Below, piece by piece: positions 5,878-14,620 of a stretch of 64,000 nt of DNA. The stretch spans positions 18,592-82,591 of the IMG/VR virus record IMGVR_UViG_3300036832_000548. One strand, written 5' to 3'. Positions within the stretch are counted from its first letter, which is position 1; every line of letters begins with the position of its first letter. The translations under genes were made by a program, and so were the position numbers. A model generated the notes under the pieces. It saw only the letters and a program-made list of their open reading frames with translations. It searched no databases and was not told the DNA's origin. Source of the DNA: a virus.

Positions 5878-8775
5878 ATGGTAGCTCGCAAACCACAAAC
5901 CATCGAGGTCGTCGTTCGCGACGAGGTGACGCGCGCTCTTGAGCGTGCGCGCTCGCATATGCGCCAAGTCGGTGGCGGCAAGGAAACACTGGGCGGCATA
6001 ACGGGCGCGATCAAGGGACTCGAGGGTGGCATCGAGTCAGTCGCACGCGGCATCAGCCGCGAGTTTGGCACGCTGGCCCGCATGGCGGGCGGCAGCTTGC
6101 TGGGTGCTGGTTTTGTCGCTGGCCTCAACAGGACGGCGCAGGCGCTGGGCAATGTGGCGCGGGCCGCAACGCAGCAGCACTATCTCGCTGAACAAATCGG
6201 GCTGACGACGCAGCAGCTCGCAAATCTCACGGCTCGCGGTCGCGCGTTCGGCTTGGGTGTTGAGCAGACCACGGCTGGCATTTCGAGTCTCTCCAAAAAT
6301 CTGCGCGATCTGAAGATGCTCGGTCAGAACGCGCCCATTTATAAGTCACTCACGGAAGCGGGCGGCGGTAGTGGTCAGCGGTTTGGCGACAAGCTCATAG
6401 CAGCGGTCAGGGGACCTGGCGGCTACGACGCTGGCGTCCATACGTTTATCAAACTGATGTCGGAGACGAACGCTCAGGCGCAGAGCAAGCTCTCTGATAT
6501 GTTTAATCTAGGTTCGATTGCGTTCCGCGATCTCGATTCTCTTGGTCTGGGCGATCTTCCAAAGCCGATTGTATTGTCTGATTCGGCAGCGCGCGATCTC
6601 ACGCGCTCGACGGCGCTTGCAGATCAGTCGTGGACAAATATCAAAAACACTGTCGGCGGCGCGTTGATGCCGGCGGTCGAACAGTTGGCGCGAACGCTTG
6701 ACGCATTCCTGCAAGGACCTGGCGCAGGAATGCTCAAACAGTTTACAGACTGGGTTTCCAAGATCAACATCCCATGGGGAGCAATCGGCACCGCGCTGGC
6801 GAGTGCAGCCGGAATATTAAGCATGGCCTTCATCTGGGTGAAGAAGGCAATCGTGGAGGTCACTCCGATAGTCGATAAAATCGGCGGCTGGGGACCGCTT
6901 CTGCTCACGGCGGGTGCCGTGATCCAATACGGCAACGTCAACAAGGTCACGCTGAGCTTGTATGTCATCGGCGGTGCGTTGACCGTCATTGGCGAGCACG
7001 ACTGGGTACTCAAAGCACTCGCTGACGCCAGCAGATTGGCAATGGGGACGGGCAAACTGTCATCGCAGTTTGGATCGCCCTATTCGAGGAACATCGAGGA
7101 CCGTCGCGGGCAGCCGTCCATACAGATGCCGCCGAATGCCAAGGCCATGCGCGGCGGCTACAACCTCATGAGCAGCACCACTGGCTCGAGCGACGACGAT
7201 GACGATATCACCAATGCGTTGAGTAATCAGCTGCAAAGCACCAGCGCGCAAGTCATGCAGCTGGCCAATATCGTGGCAACGCAGGGACTGACTCCCGATC
7301 AGCTCGGCGGCGGGACTGCAGGAGGAGGACAGATCCGCATTCCCAGCGCTGGTGGCGGCGGTGGCGGGTACACGCCGCGCCCGCGAGCTGCACCGCCGCC
7401 TTCGACACCACGGACAACAACGCCACCGTCGACGCCACCGTCGACGCCGCCAGCACCGCCTCCATCGACGCCGCCAGTAACACCACCAACGCCATCTTCA
7501 ACACCGTCGAGGCCATCCTCGACAACGCCTCCAGGGCCGACACCGGGACCAACACAGCCGCCGCCCGGAGGTACTAATAAGGGCGTGTTGCTGTTCGCGC
7601 ACGGCCTTACCGGACGCTATGCGGGGATGCACGGCAGCATCGCGCAAGTCGAAGCAGACGTTAAGCGATACGCGGCAGCGCACGGCTATAGCAGCGTTGA
7701 GTTCATTTACGGCTCGCCCGCCGAACAAGAACGGCAAATGCTGGATCGGGTTAAGCGCGGAGGCGTCGGCGGCCTTTTGGGCTTTTCGGCTGGCGCTGGT
7801 CCTGCGCGACGGGTCAGCAATGCGACCGGTGTGCCGGCGGTTACGACCGGAGCACCAAGAGTTCCAGGCGACGTGAGCCCCGCGAAACGTCACATGGACC
7901 AAATCCGCGTGCTGGCGGAACAGGAAGAAAGGAAACGACTACAACAAAATCCGACCGCGCAGCCACAAGTGCCAACCGCGAACCCGCAACAGCCGACCAC
8001 CGGGCGGTCGGGATTGGTTTCGCCGGTCACCGGATCATTCGGTGAGAATTCGTCCAACCCATACGGCGCTGCTCGCAAGGGTGGGCGACCGCACTCCGGC
8101 GTCGATTGGCGCGCGGAGAATGGGACGCCAGCGGTTGCGATGATTGGCGGTGTCGTTACGCACGTCGGCTACGATAGAGGCGGTTACGACAACTATGCGG
8201 TGGTGAAGGGTGACGACGGCGTCTATCGTCGATATGCCTATCACGGGCGATCGCTTGTCCACAAAGGACAGCGGGTCGAGCAAAAGCAACCGCTTGGCAT
8301 CATTGATCGGCGCCATCTGCATTACGAAGAAATCCACCCGAAATTGGCGAATGGCAAACCGAATCCGGTGTATGCGGAATTTGAGCGGAATGGCAACGCC
8401 AGCACCAGCTATCAACGCGGCACGTCCGATCCGTCGCAGACGCTCAATATGCCATATCGGACCAGGGTCACCGCAGGCGAACCGCTTGGCGGCCAACCTG
8501 CAACGGCACAGCCTGCGCAAACGTCGCCAATCGTCTATTCGAACGAGGACGAGATCGAGCGGCTCAAATATAAAAAAGAATTGGACGAACAATATCCGCA
8601 GGGCGGCTATACGCCGATTCCAAAAGGTCGCATCAGCGGCCTTGTCAATCTCCAGATCAATGTGCGCGGGCCGCGCGGCGTGAAAGTATCTGGCGAAGGT
8701 GCCGGGGTCGTAGGGCCTGCGAGCATCGACCGATCCGATCCCAGCGGCGGCATCGAAGGCTTCTCACCGGCATAA
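5878..8775 (+). CDS. Tape-measure paralogue 2 with hydrolase-like and M23 domains
   Basis: This 965-residue protein begins one base after the previous stop. Residues 1-310 align with the other two tape measures. A Pro/Thr/Ser-rich linker (about 495-560) leads to an alpha/beta-hydrolase-like segment (about 567-660) with FAHG and the nucleophile-elbow pattern GFSAG. Then comes a LytM/M23 peptidase domain (about 716-830) with HSGVDW and HLHYEE, matching the HxxxD and HxH zinc ligands of that family. It ends in DPSGGIEGFSPA. The M23 domain probably cuts peptide cross-links of the wall during DNA entry. The hydrolase-like domain has no clear precedent here. Confidence 0.8.
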   Translation: MVARKPQTIEVVVRDEVTRALERARSHMRQVGGGKETLGGITGAIKGLEGGIESVARGISREFGTLARMAGGSLLGAGFVAGLNRTAQALGNVARAATQQHYLAEQIGLTTQQLANLTARGRAFGLGVEQTTAGISSLSKNLRDLKMLGQNAPIYKSLTEAGGGSGQRFGDKLIAAVRGPGGYDAGVHTFIKLMSETNAQAQSKLSDMFNLGSIAFRDLDSLGLGDLPKPIVLSDSAARDLTRSTALADQSWTNIKNTVGGALMPAVEQLARTLDAFLQGPGAGMLKQFTDWVSKINIPWGAIGTALASAAGILSMAFIWVKKAIVEVTPIVDKIGGWGPLLLTAGAVIQYGNVNKVTLSLYVIGGALTVIGEHDWVLKALADASRLAMGTGKLSSQFGSPYSRNIEDRRGQPSIQMPPNAKAMRGGYNLMSSTTGSSDDDDDITNALSNQLQSTSAQVMQLANIVATQGLTPDQLGGGTAGGGQIRIPSAGGGGGGYTPRPRAAPPPSTPRTTTPPSTPPSTPPAPPPSTPPVTPPTPSSTPSRPSSTTPPGPTPGPTQPPPGGTNKGVLLFAHGLTGRYAGMHGSIAQVEADVKRYAAAHGYSSVEFIYGSPAEQERQMLDRVKRGGVGGLLGFSAGAGPARRVSNATGVPAVTTGAPRVPGDVSPAKRHMDQIRVLAEQEERKRLQQNPTAQPQVPTANPQQPTTGRSGLVSPVTGSFGENSSNPYGAARKGGRPHSGVDWRAENGTPAVAMIGGVVTHVGYDRGGYDNYAVVKGDDGVYRRYAYHGRSLVHKGQRVEQKQPLGIIDRRHLHYEEIHPKLANGKPNPVYAEFERNGNASTSYQRGTSDPSQTLNMPYRTRVTAGEPLGGQPATAQPAQTSPIVYSNEDEIERLKYKKELDEQYPQGGYTPIPKGRISGLVNLQINVRGPRGVKVSGEGAGVVGPASIDRSDPSGGIEGFSPA

Positions 8776-8778
8776 AAA

Positions 8779-11292
8779 ATGGCTCAAGGCACCAGATCAC
8801 CCACCGTCGAGATCCTCGTCAGGGATGAGGCTACGGTTGCGCTCGAGCGCGAGCGCGCACGCATCCGAGCGGCTGCGGCCAATCATGAGCTATTTACTGG
8901 ACTCGAGTCAGCCTTCAAAGGATTCGAAGGCGCAATCCAGTCGCTGGCGCGGACGGTCAATCGTGAATTTAGAACGATATTGGGACTAACCGGCGCGGGC
9001 GGCTTTCTCGGAGCTGGCCTTGTCCTCGCCATCGACAAGACGGCACAAGCCGTCAGCGGCCTCGCGCGTTCCGCTGAGGAGAACAGATATCTAGCCGACA
9101 CGCTTGGCGTGACCACCGCGCAGCTCAACAACTTGGTTGCGCGCGGTCAGGCGCTCGGCATGAGCACGGAGCAAAGCAGATCAGGCATCGAGAGCCTGCT
9201 CCGCGCGATGCGCGATCTAAGACTGATGGGGCAGGATGCGCCGGTCTATAAGGCGCTGGTGGAGGCTGGCGGGGCGAGCGGCCAACGTGTTGGTGATCAG
9301 CTCATCGCTATGGTGAAGGGACCGGGCGGCTACGAGGCAGGCATCCGTCAATTTGCCAAACTGCAATCGGGGATGAACCTCGATGCCCAGCGTAAATTGT
9401 CGGAAATTTTCGGCACAAGTTCACTTGCATTCCGCGATCTCTATACCGTCAAGAATATCCCTTCGATTATCGATCTTGCTGGTCCACAGGCGCGCCGTCT
9501 CAGCATCGCGATGGCGAGTCTGAATGTCTCGTTCGATAATTTGAAGACCACGCTTGCTGGCGCGGTGATGCCAGCGTTCGAAGGATTATCGCAAACACTC
9601 GACAAGTTCTTGCAGGGTCCTGGCAAGAAGATCGTTCAGCAATTCGCGGATTGGCTGTCAACGCTCAATATCCCGTGGGACAGAATCGCCAAAGGCTTGG
9701 TGGGCGCGGTCGAGGCGCTGCGAGACATTTTTGCATGGGGCAAGAAAACCGCAGAGGATCTCGAGCCGATCATCGGGAAACCCAAATTGTGGGGACCCGT
9801 ATTGAAAAAGATGGCTGATCTGGTCATTCCCGGATTCGTCAATCATCTGCTGACTTTTGCCAAGGCATTGATGGCCGTTGGCCAGCATGCGGATGTGATC
9901 GCGAAGATAACCGCAGCCGTCCGCGGCGGCGAAGCTCCCGCGCCGCCAACTGCGAAGCCATCAGCATCACCGTTGCTGCCCATGCCGACGCCGCAACAAC
10001 TGCGTGGCACTGGCCGCACGCAAGGCCAGAGTCCGTCAGCGCCGCGAGCGATGGGCCTGCTATCGACTGGTGGTGGTTATACTCCCGGTGGAGGCGAGGA
10101 CCCGCAAGATACCGATCAACTGAGCGAACAGGTACACGCGACATCGCGGCAAGTGTTGCAGCTCGCGAACTACATATCTTCGCAGGCTCTCACCACGGAC
10201 GTGAGCGGTGCGGGCGGATTGGCTGGGCTGGCTGGACAAATCCGCACGGGCAGAGTTGGCCGCGCTGGCACAACAATCGGCGGCGGTGGTGGAGGCACGC
10301 GCGGCGGTGGTGGTGGCCGACGCGGCGGTGGTGGAGACAGTGGCATCCCTGACACCGGGACAAACGCAACCGGCACCACGAAAGGCGTCACGTCAGAAGG
10401 CATGGCACTGCTTGACACCATCGCGACTTGGGAAGCGGAGCCAGCTTTCAAAAACGGTCAGCGCGCTGGCTGGAATACAATGATTGGCAACGTCCGCTTC
10501 GATCCGAATACGGACGAGCACCCTAAAAGAGCCTATCCGTGGCTGCGCGGTTATGTTGGGGGGGCTGGTGTTTCCTATGCGTCTGGTCGCTATCAGGAAA
10601 CGATCAACACCTATTATGAGAACGTCGCGCGCAGCAAGCGATTGCACCCCGGCATGAAGGTTTCGGGCTGGTCGCCAGAGGCCCAGAACATTCGCAACTG
10701 GGACAAGGCACAAGATATTTACGCGCGCCGTTATAGAAATCTCGGCATTCCAAGTCTGACCGGCAACTTGCAAAAAGATTTGGAAGCCAACAAAAACAAC
10801 CCAGCAATGATTGGAAGGATGGCGCGGGCACTTAGTGGTGAATGGACGACGGCCCCTGGTGGACACGAACGCTCAAAACAAACGGGCAAGAGCGAGAGCC
10901 AATATTCAACGCAATATCTAAAAATGCTCGCGAGGACATCGCAAGATCCCGCGCTGGCCAATCAAAGCGATCCTGCCTCGCCGTCCTCATCGTCAGCATC
11001 GTCATCGCCAACAGCGCCGACATCGCCGCCTGCGCCAACGTCACCAATTGTCTGGTCGAACCTGGACGAGATCGCGCGTCTTGAGCGGGAAGCACGGGAG
11101 GCGGCAAGCCTACCAGCTGGCGGGTTCACCCCAATTCCGCGGCAAGGCGGCTCGAGCAGGATCAATCTGAACGTCAACGTGCGCGGGCGCAGTGCAAGGG
11201 TGTCGTCGGAAAGCAGCGGCGACATGGGATCGGCAACGATCAGCCGGGACAAAGACCCAAGCGGCGGCATCGAAGGCTTCTCACCGGGATAA
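8779..11292 (+). CDS. Tape-measure paralogue 3 with GH104-like lytic domain
   Basis: The 837-residue product shares residues 1-300 with the two upstream paralogues, including the NLKTTLAGAVMPAFE block. A Gly-rich linker (about 490-525) precedes a domain at about 541-710 that resembles lambda endolysin (GH104 transglycosylase): LLDTIATWEAE supplies the likely catalytic Glu and SYASGRYQ matches the family AGRYQ motif. It ends in DPSGGIEGFSPG. The expected role is local peptidoglycan cleavage from within the tail. Confidence 0.8.
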   Translation: MAQGTRSPTVEILVRDEATVALERERARIRAAAANHELFTGLESAFKGFEGAIQSLARTVNREFRTILGLTGAGGFLGAGLVLAIDKTAQAVSGLARSAEENRYLADTLGVTTAQLNNLVARGQALGMSTEQSRSGIESLLRAMRDLRLMGQDAPVYKALVEAGGASGQRVGDQLIAMVKGPGGYEAGIRQFAKLQSGMNLDAQRKLSEIFGTSSLAFRDLYTVKNIPSIIDLAGPQARRLSIAMASLNVSFDNLKTTLAGAVMPAFEGLSQTLDKFLQGPGKKIVQQFADWLSTLNIPWDRIAKGLVGAVEALRDIFAWGKKTAEDLEPIIGKPKLWGPVLKKMADLVIPGFVNHLLTFAKALMAVGQHADVIAKITAAVRGGEAPAPPTAKPSASPLLPMPTPQQLRGTGRTQGQSPSAPRAMGLLSTGGGYTPGGGEDPQDTDQLSEQVHATSRQVLQLANYISSQALTTDVSGAGGLAGLAGQIRTGRVGRAGTTIGGGGGGTRGGGGGRRGGGGDSGIPDTGTNATGTTKGVTSEGMALLDTIATWEAEPAFKNGQRAGWNTMIGNVRFDPNTDEHPKRAYPWLRGYVGGAGVSYASGRYQETINTYYENVARSKRLHPGMKVSGWSPEAQNIRNWDKAQDIYARRYRNLGIPSLTGNLQKDLEANKNNPAMIGRMARALSGEWTTAPGGHERSKQTGKSESQYSTQYLKMLARTSQDPALANQSDPASPSSSSASSSPTAPTSPPAPTSPIVWSNLDEIARLEREAREAASLPAGGFTPIPRQGGSSRINLNVNVRGRSARVSSESSGDMGSATISRDKDPSGGIEGFSPG

Positions 11293-11309
11293 ATTGAGGC
11301 TCGACTAAC

Positions 11310-11864
11310 TTGGCTTCCATACGTGATAATCATAACGTCTGGCGCGACAATCTGGTGCCCGCCTCGTTTCGCGGCGCGGTCTTTCATGTGGAGACGAGCG
11401 CGCGATCGAGCGGACGCAGGACAGTCGTCCATGAGTATCCGAAACGGAATAACCCCTATGCCGAGGACATGGGCCGCAGCGCGATCCGCTGGCAGATCAC
11501 GGGCTATTTGATCCTGCGCGACAAGGGCATTCGTGGCAACCTGCTCAGCCAGATTGGAGACATGATCAACGCGCTCGAGGCGGACGGCCCTGGCGTTTTG
11601 ATTCATCCGACGCTGGGCGAGATGCTGGTCCAGTGCGAGAGATATTCGTACAGCGACAAGCGCACGGCCGGCGGTTACATCGAGTGGGATATGCAGTTCG
11701 TGGAGGCGGGATCTGGGATATTGACTGCAGTGATCAATACTGCAGCCATGCTGGTCATGACCTCGACCGCAGCTGAGACAAGCGCAGCGACGGCAATCAA
11801 AAGCGATACAGCTCCGCTGCAGAGCACGATCAAACCTCAACCCAGCCAAACCGTAGCGGCATGA
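11310..11864 (+). CDS. DNA circularisation protein N-domain, Mu gp43-like
   Basis: The 184-residue protein starts at a TTG and contains the DNA_circ_N pattern: VPASFRGAVFHVE, then HEYPKRNNPYAEDMG, then GPGVLIHPTLGEM. In Mu-like phages this domain begins a baseplate/tail protein of about 490 residues. Here it stops at 184 residues and the next gene appears to carry the rest. The alanine/threonine-rich C terminus may be a linker. Confidence 0.8.
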   Translation: MASIRDNHNVWRDNLVPASFRGAVFHVETSARSSGRRTVVHEYPKRNNPYAEDMGRSAIRWQITGYLILRDKGIRGNLLSQIGDMINALEADGPGVLIHPTLGEMLVQCERYSYSDKRTAGGYIEWDMQFVEAGSGILTAVINTAAMLVMTSTAAETSAATAIKSDTAPLQSTIKPQPSQTVAA

Positions 11865-12532
11865 GCACGCCATCTGAACTAGCTGAAATCAACGGCATCG
11901 TTAGTCGGATAACTGCGAATTTGATGCGGTTTAACGGCATGCGCGGTCAGACCGGTTCTGCGTTGCGTCAAGCCTGCGGCGATCTTAATGCACGCACCAG
12001 CACCTATGTGGTTGATGGAACATTCGCCAATCGCTTGTTGAACTGCTTTCTCCTCGCAACCGTGGCCGGCATTAGTCTTGATTGGATGGACCAGGTCGTT
12101 GCTGGACTTATTGCTGAACAGCCGACCACTCTGATGTCGACCAGTGTCGTACAGAATGCGTTGATCATGGCTATCGCGCAGGAAGGGCGGATCATTGCAG
12201 CGACAGTCTATGTCAGTCGCGATGATGTCGATGCGACCATGCAACGGATGAATAATTGGTTCGAAACCATCAAGGACATCATCGCGGATACCATGAGCGG
12301 TCCAGGCTACGAGGCATTCATCACGCTTACGGGATCGATCACCCGGCATCTGACAGACAGCGCGCGACCGTTGCCGCGGATACTACGCTATCAGATGCCC
12401 ATGGTGATGCCGGGGTTGTTGGCCAGCCAATACATCTACGGCGACGGGAGCCGGGATGAAGAACTGGCGGCAGAAAACAAGGTCGTCCATCCCCTGTTCA
12501 TGCCACTGGCATTGCGGGCCTTGAGCGCGTGA
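11861..12532 (+). CDS. Probable C-terminal half of gp43-like protein
   Basis: This 223-residue protein overlaps the previous gene by ATGA. Its last residues (AAENKVVHPLFMPLALRALSA) match the usual end of Mu gp43-type proteins, which place a conserved HP.F near the C terminus. The pair therefore looks like a split gp43 in two coupled genes, although an independent protein cannot be excluded. Confidence 0.6.
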   Translation: MSTPSELAEINGIVSRITANLMRFNGMRGQTGSALRQACGDLNARTSTYVVDGTFANRLLNCFLLATVAGISLDWMDQVVAGLIAEQPTTLMSTSVVQNALIMAIAQEGRIIAATVYVSRDDVDATMQRMNNWFETIKDIIADTMSGPGYEAFITLTGSITRHLTDSARPLPRILRYQMPMVMPGLLASQYIYGDGSRDEELAAENKVVHPLFMPLALRALSA

Positions 12533-12539
12533 GGCAATC

Positions 12540-13688
12540 GTGCCGTTCAGAGCTTCAGAAATCGCAGTCATTACTGTCGGTGGCATGGATTTCAAGGATT
12601 GGGAAAATGTCACGGTCAAGATGGTGGAAGGAGAATCGAACCACAGTTTCAAGCTGTCGGTGTCGGAAGGAGCCCCGCTGACCAAAGATTTTGGGAGTCT
12701 GAAGATCAAGCCAGGGGATCATTGTACGATCACGCTGGGCGGTGAGCTGGCCATTTCTGGATACGTCGAGACGCGGCAAGTCGGCTACAACGCAACACAG
12801 CATGGCATTCAGATCATTGGGCACAGCTACAATAAGGCGGCGGCTGATGGCTCCGTCATGCACAAGACGATGGAGTTCAAGAACCAATCGCTGCAACAAA
12901 TCGGGACGCAACTCCTGAAACCGTTCGGCATCCAGTTTGTCCCTAAGACGGCAATGCCTACCAAGCAATTTCCACGGGTGAACGTGGCGCCAGGTATGAG
13001 TGCGTGGCATCAACTCGATATCCTTGCGCGCCAGCGGCAGGTGACCCTAGGGACTGACAAGCAAGGCAACGTGACAGGACGGACGTTTTTTCAGGGCGGC
13101 GGCGATGCGCTGGTCGAGGGCGTAAATATTCTTGATGGTCAAGAGGTCATGACCATGAACATGGGCGACGGGCCGCTCAATGAGAAAAGTCAGACACCCG
13201 GCAGCAATTTCAATTTTGGGCGCGAGGCCGCAGGCCCAACGTCAAAAACCGATAGCCGACCACTGGGTGAGTCTGGGAAGGGCGTATATGCGCCGCAGGT
13301 TGGATTGACTGAGCATCACGGCGACAAGGACGACACCAAGGCGCGCGGCAATATGGAACAACAACGCCGCGGCCAAGAGCAGTTGCAAGTGACCATAGTG
13401 GTGCAGGGGTGGATGAGACCGTCAGGCGGCCTTTGGGAGCCGGGGACGAAGGTCATGGTGCAATCGCCCATGCTGTTGGTTAGTGAATCGCTCAAGCTCA
13501 TGTCAGCGACATTTACGCAAGACAACAAGTCAGGGACGCGCACGACGCTGGAGCTCACGCGCGAAACCGGCAGCGAACAGGACGCCAAGGACGGGAAGGC
13601 ACCTTACAACATGGATCCGAAAACCCCTGGCGGCGTGGACGATCCAAGCGATCCGTCCGGGGGCCGACCGGGATTCTCGCCGGGATAA
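12540..13688 (+). CDS. Baseplate hub, Mu gp44/P-like
   Basis: This 382-residue protein follows gp43 and precedes the spike. The N terminus has a GMDFKDWENVTVKM segment, then a G-rich hub-like fold with SGYVETRQVGYNATQHGIQI, typical of Mu P and T4 gp27-type hub proteins. The start is GTG. The C terminus is SDPSGGRPGFSPG, the same tail motif seen on two tape-measure proteins. It probably forms the central hub ring between tube and spike. Confidence 0.8.
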   Translation: MPFRASEIAVITVGGMDFKDWENVTVKMVEGESNHSFKLSVSEGAPLTKDFGSLKIKPGDHCTITLGGELAISGYVETRQVGYNATQHGIQIIGHSYNKAAADGSVMHKTMEFKNQSLQQIGTQLLKPFGIQFVPKTAMPTKQFPRVNVAPGMSAWHQLDILARQRQVTLGTDKQGNVTGRTFFQGGGDALVEGVNILDGQEVMTMNMGDGPLNEKSQTPGSNFNFGREAAGPTSKTDSRPLGESGKGVYAPQVGLTEHHGDKDDTKARGNMEQQRRGQEQLQVTIVVQGWMRPSGGLWEPGTKVMVQSPMLLVSESLKLMSATFTQDNKSGTRTTLELTRETGSEQDAKDGKAPYNMDPKTPGGVDDPSDPSGGRPGFSPG

Positions 13689-13704
13689 TGGGAGACATCG
13701 ACCG

Positions 13705-14616
13705 ATGGTGATGCGAAGCAACAGCGGCGACTCGGCTAACCGCATTCAAACTCATGCGTCCCGTGCGACTTTGCGCGAACTCGATTCGAGTCCGTTTTGG
13801 AGTGAGACAAAAGAACTCGATGTGATGGACAGCGAGACACATACCGGCGTCGAATTCGCTGAGAATTATGGGGGGACTTGTGTGCCGGCGAAACAGGACC
13901 AAGACGATCAGCAGCAACAACAAGGCCAACAGGACACTGGGGGTGGCAGCAGCGGTCCCGGAGGCGGCGGCGCTGGCTCGCAGGGCGAGGAAGGCCAACA
14001 GCCGCAGGGCGATGCCGCTGAGGCCATCGTGCTCTATCTCAATGGCTCGCGCAGCCATCCGGTCATCATATCGATGGGCGATCGGCGTCATCGCCTGATC
14101 GGATTAGAGGAAGGCGATGTTGCCAATCATCGGCTCCAGAGCGACCGGCAGCAATTTCTTCTGTCAAGCGACGGCACCTATCTATCGACGCGCGATGACA
14201 AGGTAATGCGGATCGCGCTGGTGCCGTCAGCGGATACTGGCACGCCGAAACCGCAACAGCCATCTGCGACACAAACAGCGGCGAGCGGAGGCAGCAGCGG
14301 CAGCTCGAGCAGCGGTGCAGGTCAGCAGAACCAACAAAAAAAGTACGGCCAGAAATCAGCCAAGAGCGACAACCAGAGTTCAAAGATCAGCATTCAACAA
14401 ACAAAGGACGCGACGACCGTTCAGCAAAACAGTGCATATTCACAGCAGGGGTCGGATCACAGCACGGTTTATTACGGAGACAAAACCAAGTCAGCGCAGG
14501 CGACCACCGACCACGCGCATTTGCGCACGGGCGGCAATCGCATATTCACCGACAGCGGTGGGTGCTGGTCGACGGTGCCGATCCAGCAAAAGAAGGATGG
14601 CTACTGCAAAGAATAA
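13705..14616 (+). CDS. Baseplate spike, Mu gp45-like
   Basis: This 303-residue protein carries the gp45 pattern: an ELD...VMDSETHTGVEFAENYG stretch, then AEAIVLYLNGSRSHPVII and DRRHRLIGLEEGDV, where family members fold into the OB-like base of the spike. Gln/Gly-rich linkers lie at about 68-105 and 200-235, much longer than in Mu. The C-terminal half includes THR/SER-rich sequence and DHAHLRTGGNRIFTD. A short upstream frame (MGDIDRW then stop, at 13688) resembles the usual gp45 N terminus in another frame, so the true start may have been lost by a frameshift. Confidence 0.7.
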   Translation: MVMRSNSGDSANRIQTHASRATLRELDSSPFWSETKELDVMDSETHTGVEFAENYGGTCVPAKQDQDDQQQQQGQQDTGGGSSGPGGGGAGSQGEEGQQPQGDAAEAIVLYLNGSRSHPVIISMGDRRHRLIGLEEGDVANHRLQSDRQQFLLSSDGTYLSTRDDKVMRIALVPSADTGTPKPQQPSATQTAASGGSSGSSSSGAGQQNQQKKYGQKSAKSDNQSSKISIQQTKDATTVQQNSAYSQQGSDHSTVYYGDKTKSAQATTDHAHLRTGGNRIFTDSGGCWSTVPIQQKKDGYCKE

Positions 14617-14620
14617 TCCC

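Noticed and set aside
10962-11873. 303-residue minus-strand ORF
   Set aside because: It is antisense to the end of the third tape measure and the gp43-like gene, with no domain and no operon context.
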